Assembly: GCF_008831285.2 (NCBI RefSeq)
Contig: NC_045138.2
Span: 13,404,571 to 13,468,570, forward strand
DNA from: Nymphaea colorata
Taxonomy: Eukaryota; Streptophyta; Magnoliopsida; Nymphaeales; Nymphaeaceae
DNA: 64,000 nucleotides
Reading direction: 5' to 3'
A program made the position numbers and the translations under genes. Shown here in pieces: positions 37,477-48,973 of this stretch. Position 1 is the first letter of the stretch. Each line of letters starts with the position of its first letter. A model generated the notes under the pieces. The model searched no databases and was not told where the DNA came from. It saw only the letters and a list, made by a program, of their open reading frames with translations.

Positions 37477-40400
37477 ATGCTGCTGTCCTCCCCCCTAACT
37501 CCTCTGGGAGCTTCCCACCTTCCCCTTCCCACCCTCTCCCATCAGAAACACTGCAGGCTTGTCGTCCCCTATTTGGGATCGATCCCCCTCGTCAAGCCTT
37601 CCCTAATCCTGTGCTCCGTGAGCCTTCAGAAATCTGTGCCATCCTCCCCATCTGGCGATTCTATTTCTTCCCCAGAAAATGGAGACCCAGGCAGCGGACT
37701 GTCTCCTTCTTCTTCTTCTTCTTCCTCTTCCTTCCATCCGATCGCGACTGCGAAGAGGGTGGTCCTCGTCCGGCACGGGCAGAGCACGTGGAATGCGGAA
37801 GGACGGATACAGGGGAGCTCCGATTTCTCCGTCCTCACACTCAAGGGGGAAGCCCAGGCGGAGACCTCCCGGCAGATGCTCCTCTCCGATAATTTCGACG
37901 TTTGTTTTCATAGGTAACGGGGACTGCGCATTGTGGTTTTTCTTTCTTTTTCCTTTGGATCGTTTCTTTTTCGATTGTCACATTCGGTTTGGGATTGCGA
38001 AATTACGTGGGTTGACACAGAATAGGGGAATGCTTCTTGTTCTGGTAGAATTCCTAATATAAATATGTGTATAAAATATACTCTTTTCCTGCAAATTAGT
38101 AGCGTATCAACTCTTATTTCCTTCCATTAAAGTTATTCAGAAACGTGGATTTTCGCTGGTCAAAAGAAGTTGGAATGATATTCCTTTGGTCAAGAGACAT
38201 TGGAAACTCTTTTACTGTTATTTCTCAGAAAGTTTGTTCTCGGTTTTCCGCCTGACAATCTTATTGATTTGAATTAGCACAGAATGCTGTCTTAAGTCAA
38301 ATTCAGCGGTTAGAATTTGCAATTTGCATTGTTCGTCATTTTCATTAATTTTGTTGGGTACGTTTTCTTCATGTAGCTTACTTTTATTTTATTTCAGCCC
38401 CCTGATCAGATCTAAAAGAACTGCCGAGATCATATGGGCCGATCGGAAGGAACAGATGATTCCAGAATACGATTTGAGGGAAATCGACCTTTATTCCTTT
38501 CAAGTTAGACATAGTCCTGAACCTTTTAATACTGGAAAATGTAAATTGTAACCAAAACCACATTTTTATAAGTGTATATTCCAATTTGAAGTTTCAAGCA
38601 ATATTAGTCACTAATAACCGAACAATGGAATTTTAGGGTCTCCTTAAACATGAGGGAAAAGCCAAATATGGGGACGCTTATAGGCAATGGCAGACAGATG
38701 CTGCAAATTTTAACATAGATGGTCATTACCCCGTAAGGGAATTATGGGAACGTGCTAGAAACAGCTGGAATAAAATCCTTAGGCATGATGGACATTCAAT
38801 ACTGGTGGTTGCTCATAATGCTGTTAATCAAGCTCTTGTCGCCACTGCGATTGGTAAAGCTTTCCCTTTTTCCTTGTTCCAAAAGCACACGAGGTTGTTT
38901 GCATCGGAGCAGCATGTGATGATTATTTTTATTTCTGTTGAGCAGGCCTGGGAACAGAGTACTTTAGGGTCCTACTTCAGAGCAATTGTGGGGTGAGTGT
39001 TTTGGATTTCACCCCATCACCAGGAAGTGGTTCGCCTCATATTTGTCTTAACCGTTTGAATCAGGTACGTCACTAAAATTATTAACATTTGACTCAATCT
39101 TTGCCTTTGGTTGCGAAAGTTTACAATCTTCTGAGCATATTCTGTCTGTTGACTAGTTAGACCTTAGCATTTTCGTAATTTCAGTGTTGTTAGCTTTTTT
39201 TTTTTGGGGGGGGAGTCACCAATATGTACATCCAGAAGGATACTAAAGTCATGTTTTATTACCTCTTTTGGCATTTTTATATATTTTACTTGATTGTTTT
39301 CTGATGGGATCAAGCGGAAAGTAAACAACATGTGGAATTGAAACTTTAAGATCGATCTAGTTGTTCATTGATGTTCCTTTAAATGATCAAACAGGACTTT
39401 CTAGACCAGCTTGCTGCTCAAGATGATATGCTAACATCTTAGATAACTCTAAAGAAACTCCGAACTAGGAAGTACTAGAATGCTTGTATAGATCCCATTT
39501 TTATATGTCAATTTTGTGAATGGAGCCCAAAACTCACTTGTTACGTACAAGGCAAGGAGGGCTGCTACTATGCCTTGAAGGCAGTGAAGGACAAGCCACC
39601 TGACTGGCATCCTTCCTTGATGGAACTGTGAGAGGCTGTCTCTATTCATCAGTAAACTGATAGTGGACTGGCTAACCACTCTTGAGTGAGAAAGAGAGAG
39701 ATTTCTCCAAAAGCTTATCTAGACTGTAATTCAGAGGTAATACTGTGACAAAAGCAATTCCATTTGGATTGCAGGTGGCCTTTTTGTTGGTTTCCCATCT
39801 TTTCTGCTGCATATCATTCAAACAATCTTCAAGATTGTTTCAACTCTTATAAGCTTATGGGATTTAAGAAACACTTGTCTCTTTAGACTTTTGTTTCTTT
39901 TGCATCTGTATAAGAGACTTTGAATGTTAATTTGTTATCTAACCTTTCTTATGTCTATGTTTTCTGCCATATGTAGATATTTGTCTAATGTCATATGGTC
40001 TATCCATGATTTTCCTCATCAGTATCAATCCGTTTATCCATGTTTTTCATCAGTAGTGTCAATTGGTGCATGATTGTTTGTGCTTGCAAAATGTCAACTC
40101 TTTAAAGTTCGAGTTATCCTGCAGACTCCAAGTTCACCTGTATCAGCTGGAAGTTCTGGGGGTAGAAGAACTAGCAATCGGATCATATTGGTGTGTCATG
40201 GTGCACTTGAAGGCATTGAGGTATGTTGAATCACGGATGTGCCTCAGAACATACACATGCATACGTACATTTTATGTACATATATATGAAATTAAAAAAC
40301 GATAAAAGGTTACTGTTCAAATTTTGACCTACACATGTTTTCCTATGCCACTCAAGGAAACTTTAGCATTCAAATAATTGTTGAACAATGTGTCATACTA

Positions 40401-42427
40401 GTTGCCTCAGTTGGAACAGAGGCCTACTTGCTGTTTGTAGGCATGTACATGTGTGCCTGTGCATATGCACTATGCAGGTATATGTTCTGTTGTGCAAGGG
40501 GATCCTGGTTCCTGGAAAGGCTACCATATGCAGGTATATGTTCTGTTGTACAAGGGGATCCTGGTTCCTGGAAAGGCTACCATGTGCAGATACATATGTA
40601 TGCGCCCAGGAAACTATACGGTACTCCTGTTCTGCCTTAGGCTGTATGTGTAGTTCCCATACATATGATAATAGCAGTGAATCCTGAGTAAAAAAGATGG
40701 CTGTAAGCGTAATTGAAGACATTCAAGTACATTCTTTAACACTAACTCATTTATTGTGGATGGTCATAACCAATGTTGTCATGCTTGTTTCCACCCCTAT
40801 TAGCATTTTCGTTTCATCCTAACCTTAAAGACAATTCTAAAAGTATGGGGGCAATGTCGATCATTTCCACATAGAGGGGGGTGTGTAGCAGACCGACATA
40901 ATCCAAGTCCTTTGTTGAATCGGAAGTAGGCTCCGTCGACTTGCTCTTTTCCAACCATTCAAGCTGCACTTTACTTCTGGAAGATTCTGAAATTGTACCT
41001 CTTCACTAGCTATGCAAATTTTACTAGGTAATCTACCAGTTGGCAACAGATTGGAAAATGCTTCGAGCCATATCATTTTTTCTCTTGATTAGCTGACTAA
41101 AATGGACGTGCAGGGCAGGTTTTCGTGGGATGAACCTATGAACATGCTTGGAGTTATACAGGTAGAGAGATGGTTTCTGCCAGACTTGGTTGTTTGAGGA
41201 TTTCATACCAAGGTCTTTACCGAAATTTTTCTAAATTTTCAGTCGCAAAAAACTGCAGAGCTACTTTTAGACTTGAATGTCAGTTCTGTGGCATGCAGTC
41301 CACTGACTCCTGCTGCTGATACAGCCACGACTATTAGCAAGGTATGACGTATCCTGCTATGCTGGTTTTTATTAAATCAAGAACCCAATTTCTACCTTTA
41401 CCAATATTAGATTCATTGGATGTCTTGCAACTGCAATGTAAGCCATGTCAAGCATATTGCATATTTTTTTACATATTTATTTCAAGAGGTTGAAAACTTA
41501 GGGAAAAATTGACAGCTCCACAGGCAAGTCTAGCAAAGGCATAGCATGCCCAACTGCCAATATACTTGGATCATGGTCTGTGTCCCATGGATAGTGGACA
41601 TGATGCGGATTCACTGATTGTGGCTACTTTCTTGGTTAAGCTTGGTGACTACAAGCCAAACAATCATGAAGTAGTTGTCAGAGTATCAGATGCATGAGAC
41701 TGTGAAACGTTGTGCTTCCATATTAGATTGTTTGACCTGATCCTTTGCATGAAACTGAACCCTTCCCTGTAAATCATATGATATGATGAAGTGCAGGTAC
41801 AAGAGGCTGCTGATTGCTTGGGTGTTGACTGTGTGCCACGTGATGTTGAGATAATGAAGATGCCAGAGCTTTTACATCTTTCTGGAAAACAAGGATTGGT
41901 AAGGAAAAGTTTGTTCTTCTGTCTACAAAGCGATGCCCGAAAAGGAAAATCCATAATACCTTGTTTGTGCTGGAATATTGGCATATGTACACTTATAATT
42001 CAGTTGCCGAATCAGCATTCTGAATTTTCATGCTAAATATTTGATGTTGTTTCCCGAATTCCAGGATGAAAATGCAGAGAAGGATGTCCTCTGCAGCTAT
42101 ACGGGCAGCTCTGAATTATGGGAAAGGGCTAGGGAAGCATGGTCGTTACTACTGGAGAAACTTGCTAATTTGCCAGGGCCAGAGAAGAACTTGGTGGTGG
42201 TTAGCAATCCAGTTGTGAATGTTGGCCTGGTCGCTCACTGCCTTAATCTTCAGAAAGAGTGGCTGCCGTCTTTTCATCTTGATGAAGGTAGCGTGAGTGT
42301 GATTGATTTCCCAGATGGGCCTTCTGGCAAAGGTGTAATCCGGTGCATCAATTATACTGCCCATCTAGGAAGGTGGTCAATACCTGTAACAAGAACAACA
42401 AACATTGAAGAGGAGTTGCAGTTTTAG
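37477..42427 (+). CDS. probable 2-carboxy-D-arabinitol-1-phosphatase, chloroplastic (phosphoglycerate-mutase fold, nine exons)
   Basis: Likely removes phosphate from the Rubisco inhibitor 2-carboxyarabinitol 1-phosphate or related sugar phosphates in the chloroplast (family knowledge; Arabidopsis relative At5g22620). Exons: 37477-37913, 38398-38503, 38637-38853, 38946-39064, 40125-40220, 41114-41161, 41243-41341, 41797-41898 and 42065-42427. All have GT-AG borders and matching phases, giving 528 residues. Residues 1 to about 90 are Ser-rich and poor in acid, like a transit peptide. The first phosphatase domain has VVLVRHGQSTWN (catalytic His about residue 100), SPLIRSKRTAE and LVVAHNAVNQAL. 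The second domain starts IILVCHGALEG, where the RHG arginine is Cys, so it is probably inactive, as in relatives. ATG 37477 follows a GTG and is the first ATG of the frame. Strong family call; substrate inferred. Confidence 0.93.
40471..40582. repeat. tandem duplication, 56-bp period, inside intron 5
   Basis: Two near-identical copies start TATGCAGGTATATGTTCTGT at 40471 and 40527, with one G/A difference in the section I compared. Each copy contains CAGGTATATG, which looks like a splice junction, but no coding is evident. Confidence 0.9.
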
Positions 42428-44140
42428 GTTTGCTTCATTTCTCATTCCTTCATGCCTCAGTTACTCAGCTGTGTAAAAAACACCAAAGATCTCCTTGGGA
42501 GGAACCTCTATAAATGCTGTGCATCAACAACAAAAGCATACTCGTACTTACTACTTACTGAACACCTTCACCATGTGCAGGTCTCCTTGATCTTGGATCC
42601 ATGCTGCATGTAGCTAAGGACTTCTAGTGGCTCCTGACTTACAGGACTATCAGCAGATTTTTGTTTATCCTAAAATTACGCCTTTTCTGGGGTCAAAGTT
42701 CACTACCACTCATTTCATTATCATCATGCTTTAATGGTTTATGCATCAACGTCAAATGGTTTCTTTACGATGACAAAGTTCACTTTGTTGATTATGTGGG
42801 TTGATCGATTTTGAAGTGCCAAGGAGTTTTGTATGGACTCCTTTGATGTTTGTTAGTTGACCATCTCTCTCAAATGCTCCAAAAGAGAAAACAAAGAACA
42901 CGCAAATAGTTTTGTTTATGAGAGGTAGTACTGTTAGTCATCAATGTTGGTAGAGGTATTGACTGCCACTGGAGTACTTTTCCTGAGACCTTTGATTTGG
43001 CGGATGAGAGACAATGAACAGTTCCAGTGAGTGAAGGAAGGAAGCTGTATTCGAGGCTTCCAGTTTGGGCATCGCCACCATGGAGGATACTGGATTCAAG
43101 GCTCCCAAAAAGGCATGGACTTAGAATTGCTTATTCTGGATGCAGAGTCTGTGTCGACCCTCCTAAAAGAAATTCTATGAATCCTTTAATTTGTAAGTGA
43201 CCGACGGCAATTTGTGTTAGAATCTGGATGATCAGTGCTTGTTATGATACATGTATCATCATCAAATGCTGCATTTTGCCATCTCGCTGTGTCTAAAGTC
43301 TGGGATCTGCAACATCTATCGAGGCCTTATTCCTCAGCAAGGTAGTTTGAGAGATACCTGATCCTAAACGACTTAGAGATGAAATGGTCTGTGTAGCATC
43401 GAACTTGAAGGGTGAAATGAAAAATATTTTTTTGATGTATGATTCTCACCAAACACTCTAGTGCTGATAGTGGGATCAGATCGATCAGACAAAGCTTTCT
43501 CCTGTTATGTTTTTGTTAGTTATATGGTACAGTTGCCGTGGCGAATATGATATATAACATCATTTGGTAATGCAATTACACGTCTTTGGTTGTATATGAA
43601 TCAACTGGATTCTGCGGACAGCAAGGTCAAGGGTCTTTTTTGTACGAAGATCATCTTCTCTGTAATCTCTTCTGAACTTGACAAAACAAAAAACTTAATA
43701 ATATATTTCTCAACCAAATATTACATGTCTGGACTTTTATTTTTCTGTTTCTGTTTCTGTTTTGCGTAAAGAAACTTGAAGAAGTGAAAAGGCCTCGTTA
43801 GCTCATGCAAGCAAAATCAATTTTCTTTAGAAGTTTTGTATGAAGAAACTTTCTGGGTGGGTTTTAAGAGAACCAAAGTTGTTTCATACGACACGTACTA
43901 GAGACCAGCTGGCACCAATAATGTTACGTTGCTACGTTAAGCATGTATTTATTACCTTAATAAGCTACCAAATTCTGCACTTCAAAAGACAGGTTCCCTA
44001 AAAGCCGAGTGAAGTTTCATCACGTTTTCCTTTTTTCACCATACAAGCGTCTCTCCTCTTGTCGGACGTTTAATCGTAAGATCGCGTTTCAAAGGTCATG
44101 TCAAATTTGGGGATGTTGGGCGATGGACTATTGGCCTGCA

Positions 44141-44155
44141 GCCACGTGTCGTGGC
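44141..44155. promoter_or_regulatory. G-box/ABRE-like motif in intergenic DNA
   Basis: GCCACGTGTCGTGGC contains CACGTG (G-box) and ACGTGTC (ABRE-like) within a partly palindromic context; a second CACGTG-like site (TTCACGTGCCG) lies at about 44261. No gene was found next to it, so its function is unsupported. Confidence 0.3.
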
Positions 44156-46612
44156 TATCAAGATGGACGACGGATGTTGACAGGGCCAAGTTGGTGGCGT
44201 CCAGAGTGATGCTTACGCGGTTGACAAGGAGAGGAAGAAGGAGGGGACGGGAGGGGTACATTCACGTGCCGTTAAACCTCTTGCATGTGATCACGCACCC
44301 ATCCAGGGCTCCACCACATTGTGAAGAATTGAACGCATACTTCCAAAGGCGATCATCTCGAATAAAACATTCTGCATTTTTTTTTTTTTTATCCTTTTCT
44401 TTCCTTTTTTTCAATCGGCATACATTATTTGGTTTGATTTGATTTGGTGCATAATTCTGTATATGAGGATATACATGACAACTGTGTGAATAATTTTACG
44501 TGGAGCTTCTGCTTTTTTCTTTCTTTTCTAGTAAAGGATAATTGGATACGTAATTCAACATGGAGCTTCCTTCATCTTTCCTTTTTTCTTTTTGTAGTGG
44601 TGGTCACTGGTCAGGGAAGAACCCATTGATACAAATCTTTCAGCTCTTGACTAATCAGAAACCCCACCAAACACTACTTGCTGAAAACACCTCCTCCTTT
44701 CTGCCCACATGAGGACTTTTGAGAATCCTGAATTGCCATTGCCCATATGTTTCAATCCGCAGCAATTCCCTACACTTTCTCAAGTTTCTGACCTCTTCTC
44801 CAACTTTCTGATGCATTGGGGAGAGAGAGAGAGAGAGAGAGAATATAGTAGGATATAATGATGCAGCGTGTCTTTTGGTATGTTTCCTTTGTCATCTATA
44901 CTAAAAAACCAGCAGCAACGAAAGCAGGGTCCGCTGCTTTCCATATGGCTGAACCATCAATTCGACGTATGTACAAGACCAGCCGTTCATCGTGCTTTCT
45001 TTTGGAAATTGATGATGGATAAACAACTAGAAGTCAAGAAGATAATATTCGCCGTGTCGCCATATGTGTAACTTTGCATGTACAACCAATCTTACTATGA
45101 CCGAGAGAGGTCGACGCGCAAGCCTAATCAGGTCGCCGACCGTCGTAGAATGTATATGAAACTCAAGGTTGGGGATTGAAAGGGTTTCTAATTCTAATTA
45201 TCAAAGAGCGCTTGATCCTAGCTGTTCCCTTCTAAAAGGATTATTAATCTTTCACTTCTATTTTTGTAAGAAAAGGGACCAGAAGTGTTGGTGATGGGTG
45301 CGAACGATGGCAGTTGATATATTGATCTTTTGTGCATGTGAGAGGAAAGAGGGGGCCATGCCTGTAGGGAGATGGTCGCCATACCTATTTACCCATGCAC
45401 CTACCTCGAAGCCTTCTTGCTGGGAGAAAACAGCATGGGGCTGGATCGATCGAATCGCTTCGCCTCCTAAATTAAACACCTTTTCTCTAATCACCTACCA
45501 CGCTTGGCGAGATGAGACGGCTTCTTTTCTCATAATTGTAGTTAACCCCAATACATATCATAGCTCAGCTGGCATATGCTTGTCGGTATACGTTATTTAT
45601 GTTAAACAGATAAAATTTTCACATAGATGATGCATGTATCTGTTCGTTACACATTTATTACCCACATGCTCTCCCTTTCTCAATCTGTCTTTCGTGTGTG
45701 TGTCTATATATAAATATATACGAAGAGAGAGGAGATTTTTATAAACCCTTTAGAAACAATTTTTTTTCTTCTTAAGAAAGCGAGCTCAAGATCAGCTCAT
45801 CTCGTGACAAGTACATTAACCCATGAGGAGAAGCAGGATGTCATACAATTCAGTTTGTTTGGCTTGTCAATTATATACAAAAGTGATTACAAGTTTATGA
45901 CCCCGTGGTGGCCATGTAGTCTTATCATGCCTGAAAGAAGAAGAAAGTCTCGTTACTCCGGTGTGTTTCCCCGGCCTGCTCATGCTAAAAACAAAAGAAT
46001 GGAAAGAAAAAAAGGTTGGAAAATCCCACGAAAGGCATGTTGTCTCTATGCTCTAAAATTCCAACATTTTCAGACCAGCAACTCAGTCTGAAAAGTTGAC
46101 AAGATATCGTCGGGAGAGAATAACTGCTCATGACTGAGGTGGGTCGGACTGAGAAGACTGGAAGAAACAGGTATTCGTATCGGTCAGTCGACATTGATGC
46201 CAGTGTTGATGGGAGACGGCAGTTTGGATACAGATGAGAAGAAATGGAACTTGACTTCTTCAAGTGGAAGTTCCTCCTTCATCTCATGACTGCTCACAAA
46301 CGGCTGTTGTCTTCTGGGCAGAGAACAGATTCCATTGTCAAGGAAATGAAGTCAGCTAGCCCCCGGTATTCCAAATACATGCTAACCGGACTTTGCTCAA
46401 GCTTGTTTTAAGGTTCTTGCTATACGTGACGCCATTTGCCATTGACTTATTAAAAAATGATAGAGCTACCGAGTCTTGATTAATTTAATTTATACTTTTC
46501 TCAACTTCATAAACCAGCATTTTCCTCCTCACTTGACTGAATTAGTTTAATGCTTGGAACGGTCTCGGTGGTTGGGAGGTTGCAGCTTCATTGATACAAT
46601 GAAAATACCTTG

Positions 46613-46615
<3 letters not shown>

Positions 46616-46652
<37 letters not shown>
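46616..46652. repeat. (TA)18 microsatellite
   Basis: Uninterrupted TA run of about 37 bases. Confidence 0.95.
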
Positions 46653-46655
<3 letters not shown>

Positions 46656-47903
46656 GAAAAAAATGAAAGAGTTGACGGAGAAAAATAAACAGCCAACTAC
46701 TCACATTGTCGCTACCTATGTTATTCAAGAATTTGTTATGTTAAAAACACAAGATAAAACACTCTCCTTGTTCCTTTCTTCAATACAATTTGGACTTATC
46801 TATTTGATGGGTTTGGACTCAAGTTGAATGTCAGCAGACCTTTTAACTTGTATGGCTCGTTTACAGCTCATCCTGCTGGCTCCGTGAGCACTCAGTAGGT
46901 TCAACATCAATGGCCAGCACTTTGTTTTGTTTTCTTTTTTACTTGATGACAGGAACCCATTCGCACTGTATTGGCCTCATGCCGTAGTTTCCAATTCAGA
47001 AAGGTTAAGATGAACGTACTACTGTTCGACCCGTATTGCTATGACAGGTCAAACTTAATGGAACAACTCTACCCCCATCCACATCACATGCACCAACTAG
47101 CTGATCCTGAGGCTTACCCGTGGATATATGAACTTACCACCTCTTTGGCACCTCGGCTTGTTTGACAGTAAGCGACCTGGGGAAACCAAAATCCCCATCT
47201 CTCTTTGCTTGGATTTGCTTCCAAAATCGAGCCAAAGTGTCACAAAGAAAAGCGTCCAACAGTTGAACTGGTCAGCTCAGTGAGTCCATACAAAAGGAAA
47301 ATACTTCTTAATTCTCTCACGAGAGTCTTCTGTTGATTCACTTAATTTAATAACAATTACAAAATTCCCGAACTCTAGTTCAAGCATTCTCAGGATTTAG
47401 TTATTCGAGTTTTAACAAAAAGACACACGAATCCATTCCCATCTCACAGTGCAGGTTTTCATCCAGAACTTTAGAGCCTCTCTTTCTTTTTTCCTTCCTT
47501 TTGTTTTTGTTTGTTTTCTTTTACACAAGTGGTGAGGTACCTGTTCATTGGTACATTATTCCTTTGCCTTTTTTTTTAAAAAAAAAAAATTACAAACATG
47601 CAGTGCAGGGAACTTGTTTGCCTTGCTTGCTGGGCTGGACTTGGTGGGGGCTCTTCCAGGGTCGTTTTATAATTGTGGGCCCTAAATCATCTCTAGCCTC
47701 ATCCCTGTCTTTGGGGCTGCTCTATCCTTCCTTGTGCCCTTTAGAAATATGAAAAGAACTGGCAATGACCCAAATCATACAGCATCCACCTTCCTTCCCT
47801 AATTCTCTTCAGATCCAACACCCATCAGCAGCAGACAGAAAGAAAGCTACTTGCTCCCCTTCAAATATTTGACAGGAAACAGGACTGGAATATATCAAAG
47901 TCG

Positions 47904-47927
47904 TTCTCTCTCTCTCGCTCGCTCTCT
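47904..47927. repeat. (CT)n microsatellite in the probable 5' UTR of the DUF868 gene
   Basis: CTCTCTCTCTCTCGCTCGCTCT run about 120 bp before the chosen start codon. CT repeats are common in plant 5' leaders. Confidence 0.85.
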
Positions 47928-48046
47928 GCTTGCTGCTTCATTTCTATGCGAGTAGCTCGAAGACCTTTCTTGAAAACCCAAAAGCAAGCTCATCAACTAG
48001 CCATCTGTGCGATTCCTCTCTTCTCCTCTTTCTGACCACACGGAGA

Positions 48047-48973
48047 ATGCGAGATTTTGCTGCCTGCTTCAGTGAGAATGCTGTCCAGGTCTCGGAGGTG
48101 TCGTGCTCCCCCCACATCTCCTCCCCCTCCCGCTCCCCCTCCCCCTCCATCCAGAACATGGTGACCTGCTTCTACCTGACAGAGATATGCGGCCAACCAC
48201 GGCTGGTAGCGGTCAGTTGGTGCAAGAATCTGATGGGTCAGGGCCTAAGCGTCAATCTCGATGATGATCCCTCGTCTAGCCATTGCGCGTGCAAGGTTGA
48301 CATGAGATCCTGGTTCTTTTGGAAGAAGAGAGGGTCCAAGGCCTTCGAGGCCGGGTCTTCGACCATTGAGGTCCACTGGGACCTCTTCTCGGCCAAGTAC
48401 GGGCCAGGGCCGGAGCCCATCAAGGGCTTCTTCGTCGCCGTCGTCGCCGACCGCCGGCTTGTCCTCCTGCTCGGCGACATGCCGGAGGAAGCGCGAAGCC
48501 GGACCAATTCGGCGGGTTCACTGCCTGACCCCGTTTTGGTGTCCCGCAAGGAGCACGTCTCCGGCAAGAGCCTGTACACGACCAAGGCTCAGTTTACTGG
48601 GTGCGGCCGGCCTCACGACATCGTCATCGAGTGCCGGGACCAGATCGGCGAGTTCAGGGAGCCGAGGTTGTCCGTTCGGATCGATAAGAAGATGGTGGTC
48701 CATGTCAAGAGGTTGCTGTGGAAATTCAGGGGCAACCAGACTATAGTCGTTGATGGTTTACATGTCGACATGCTGTGGGATGTCCACGATTGGTTCTTCA
48801 ATCCGTCATCTGGTCATGCAGTCTTCATGTTCAAAACCAGAGAGAACAATTGCAAATCATGGACCTCAGCATCCTCTCCCTCATCTTCCTCTGCTTGCAT
48901 TGTTAGCAAATTGCGTCATGAAGAACCAGAATCCAGTTTCTCTCTCTTCATCTATGCATGGAAGAACCAGTGA
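48047..48973 (+). CDS. DUF868 family protein (single exon)
   Basis: 308-residue plant-specific protein of unknown biochemical role. I assign DUF868 from the run of conserved blocks: MVTCFYLTEICGQPRLV near residue 40, CKVDMRSWFFWKKRGSKAFE about 84-103, IEVHWDLFSAKYGPGPEP, GFFVAVVADRRLVLLLGDMP near 145-165, and VDGLHVDMLWDVHDWFF near 243. The C-terminus is Ser-rich. The frame is open from 47930, but I chose ATG 48047 because it gives MRDFAACFSENAVQVSE, the typical family start, while the upstream residues look like translated leader. No signal peptide or membrane segment is evident. GC content is high relative to flanks. Family call is confident; function unknown. Confidence 0.9.
   Translation: MRDFAACFSENAVQVSEVSCSPHISSPSRSPSPSIQNMVTCFYLTEICGQPRLVAVSWCKNLMGQGLSVNLDDDPSSSHCACKVDMRSWFFWKKRGSKAFEAGSSTIEVHWDLFSAKYGPGPEPIKGFFVAVVADRRLVLLLGDMPEEARSRTNSAGSLPDPVLVSRKEHVSGKSLYTTKAQFTGCGRPHDIVIECRDQIGEFREPRLSVRIDKKMVVHVKRLLWKFRGNQTIVVDGLHVDMLWDVHDWFFNPSSGHAVFMFKTRENNCKSWTSASSPSSSSACIVSKLRHEEPESSFSLFIYAWKNQ

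Larger units (their letters stand above)
42428..48046. other. intergenic region of about 5.6 kb, no recognised gene
   Basis: The proximal part contains the 3' UTR of the phosphatase gene. Only short frames without domains were seen. It contains a G-box-like palindromic site (44141-44155), a GA microsatellite (44822-44842), (TA)n at 46616-46652, and a T9A12 block at 47570-47590. The last 150 bp is the leader of the DUF868 gene. Confidence 0.6.

Noticed and set aside
48238-48746. Frames on both strands inside the DUF868 gene
   Set aside because: Shadows of a GC-rich coding exon; Arg/Ser-rich and without domains.
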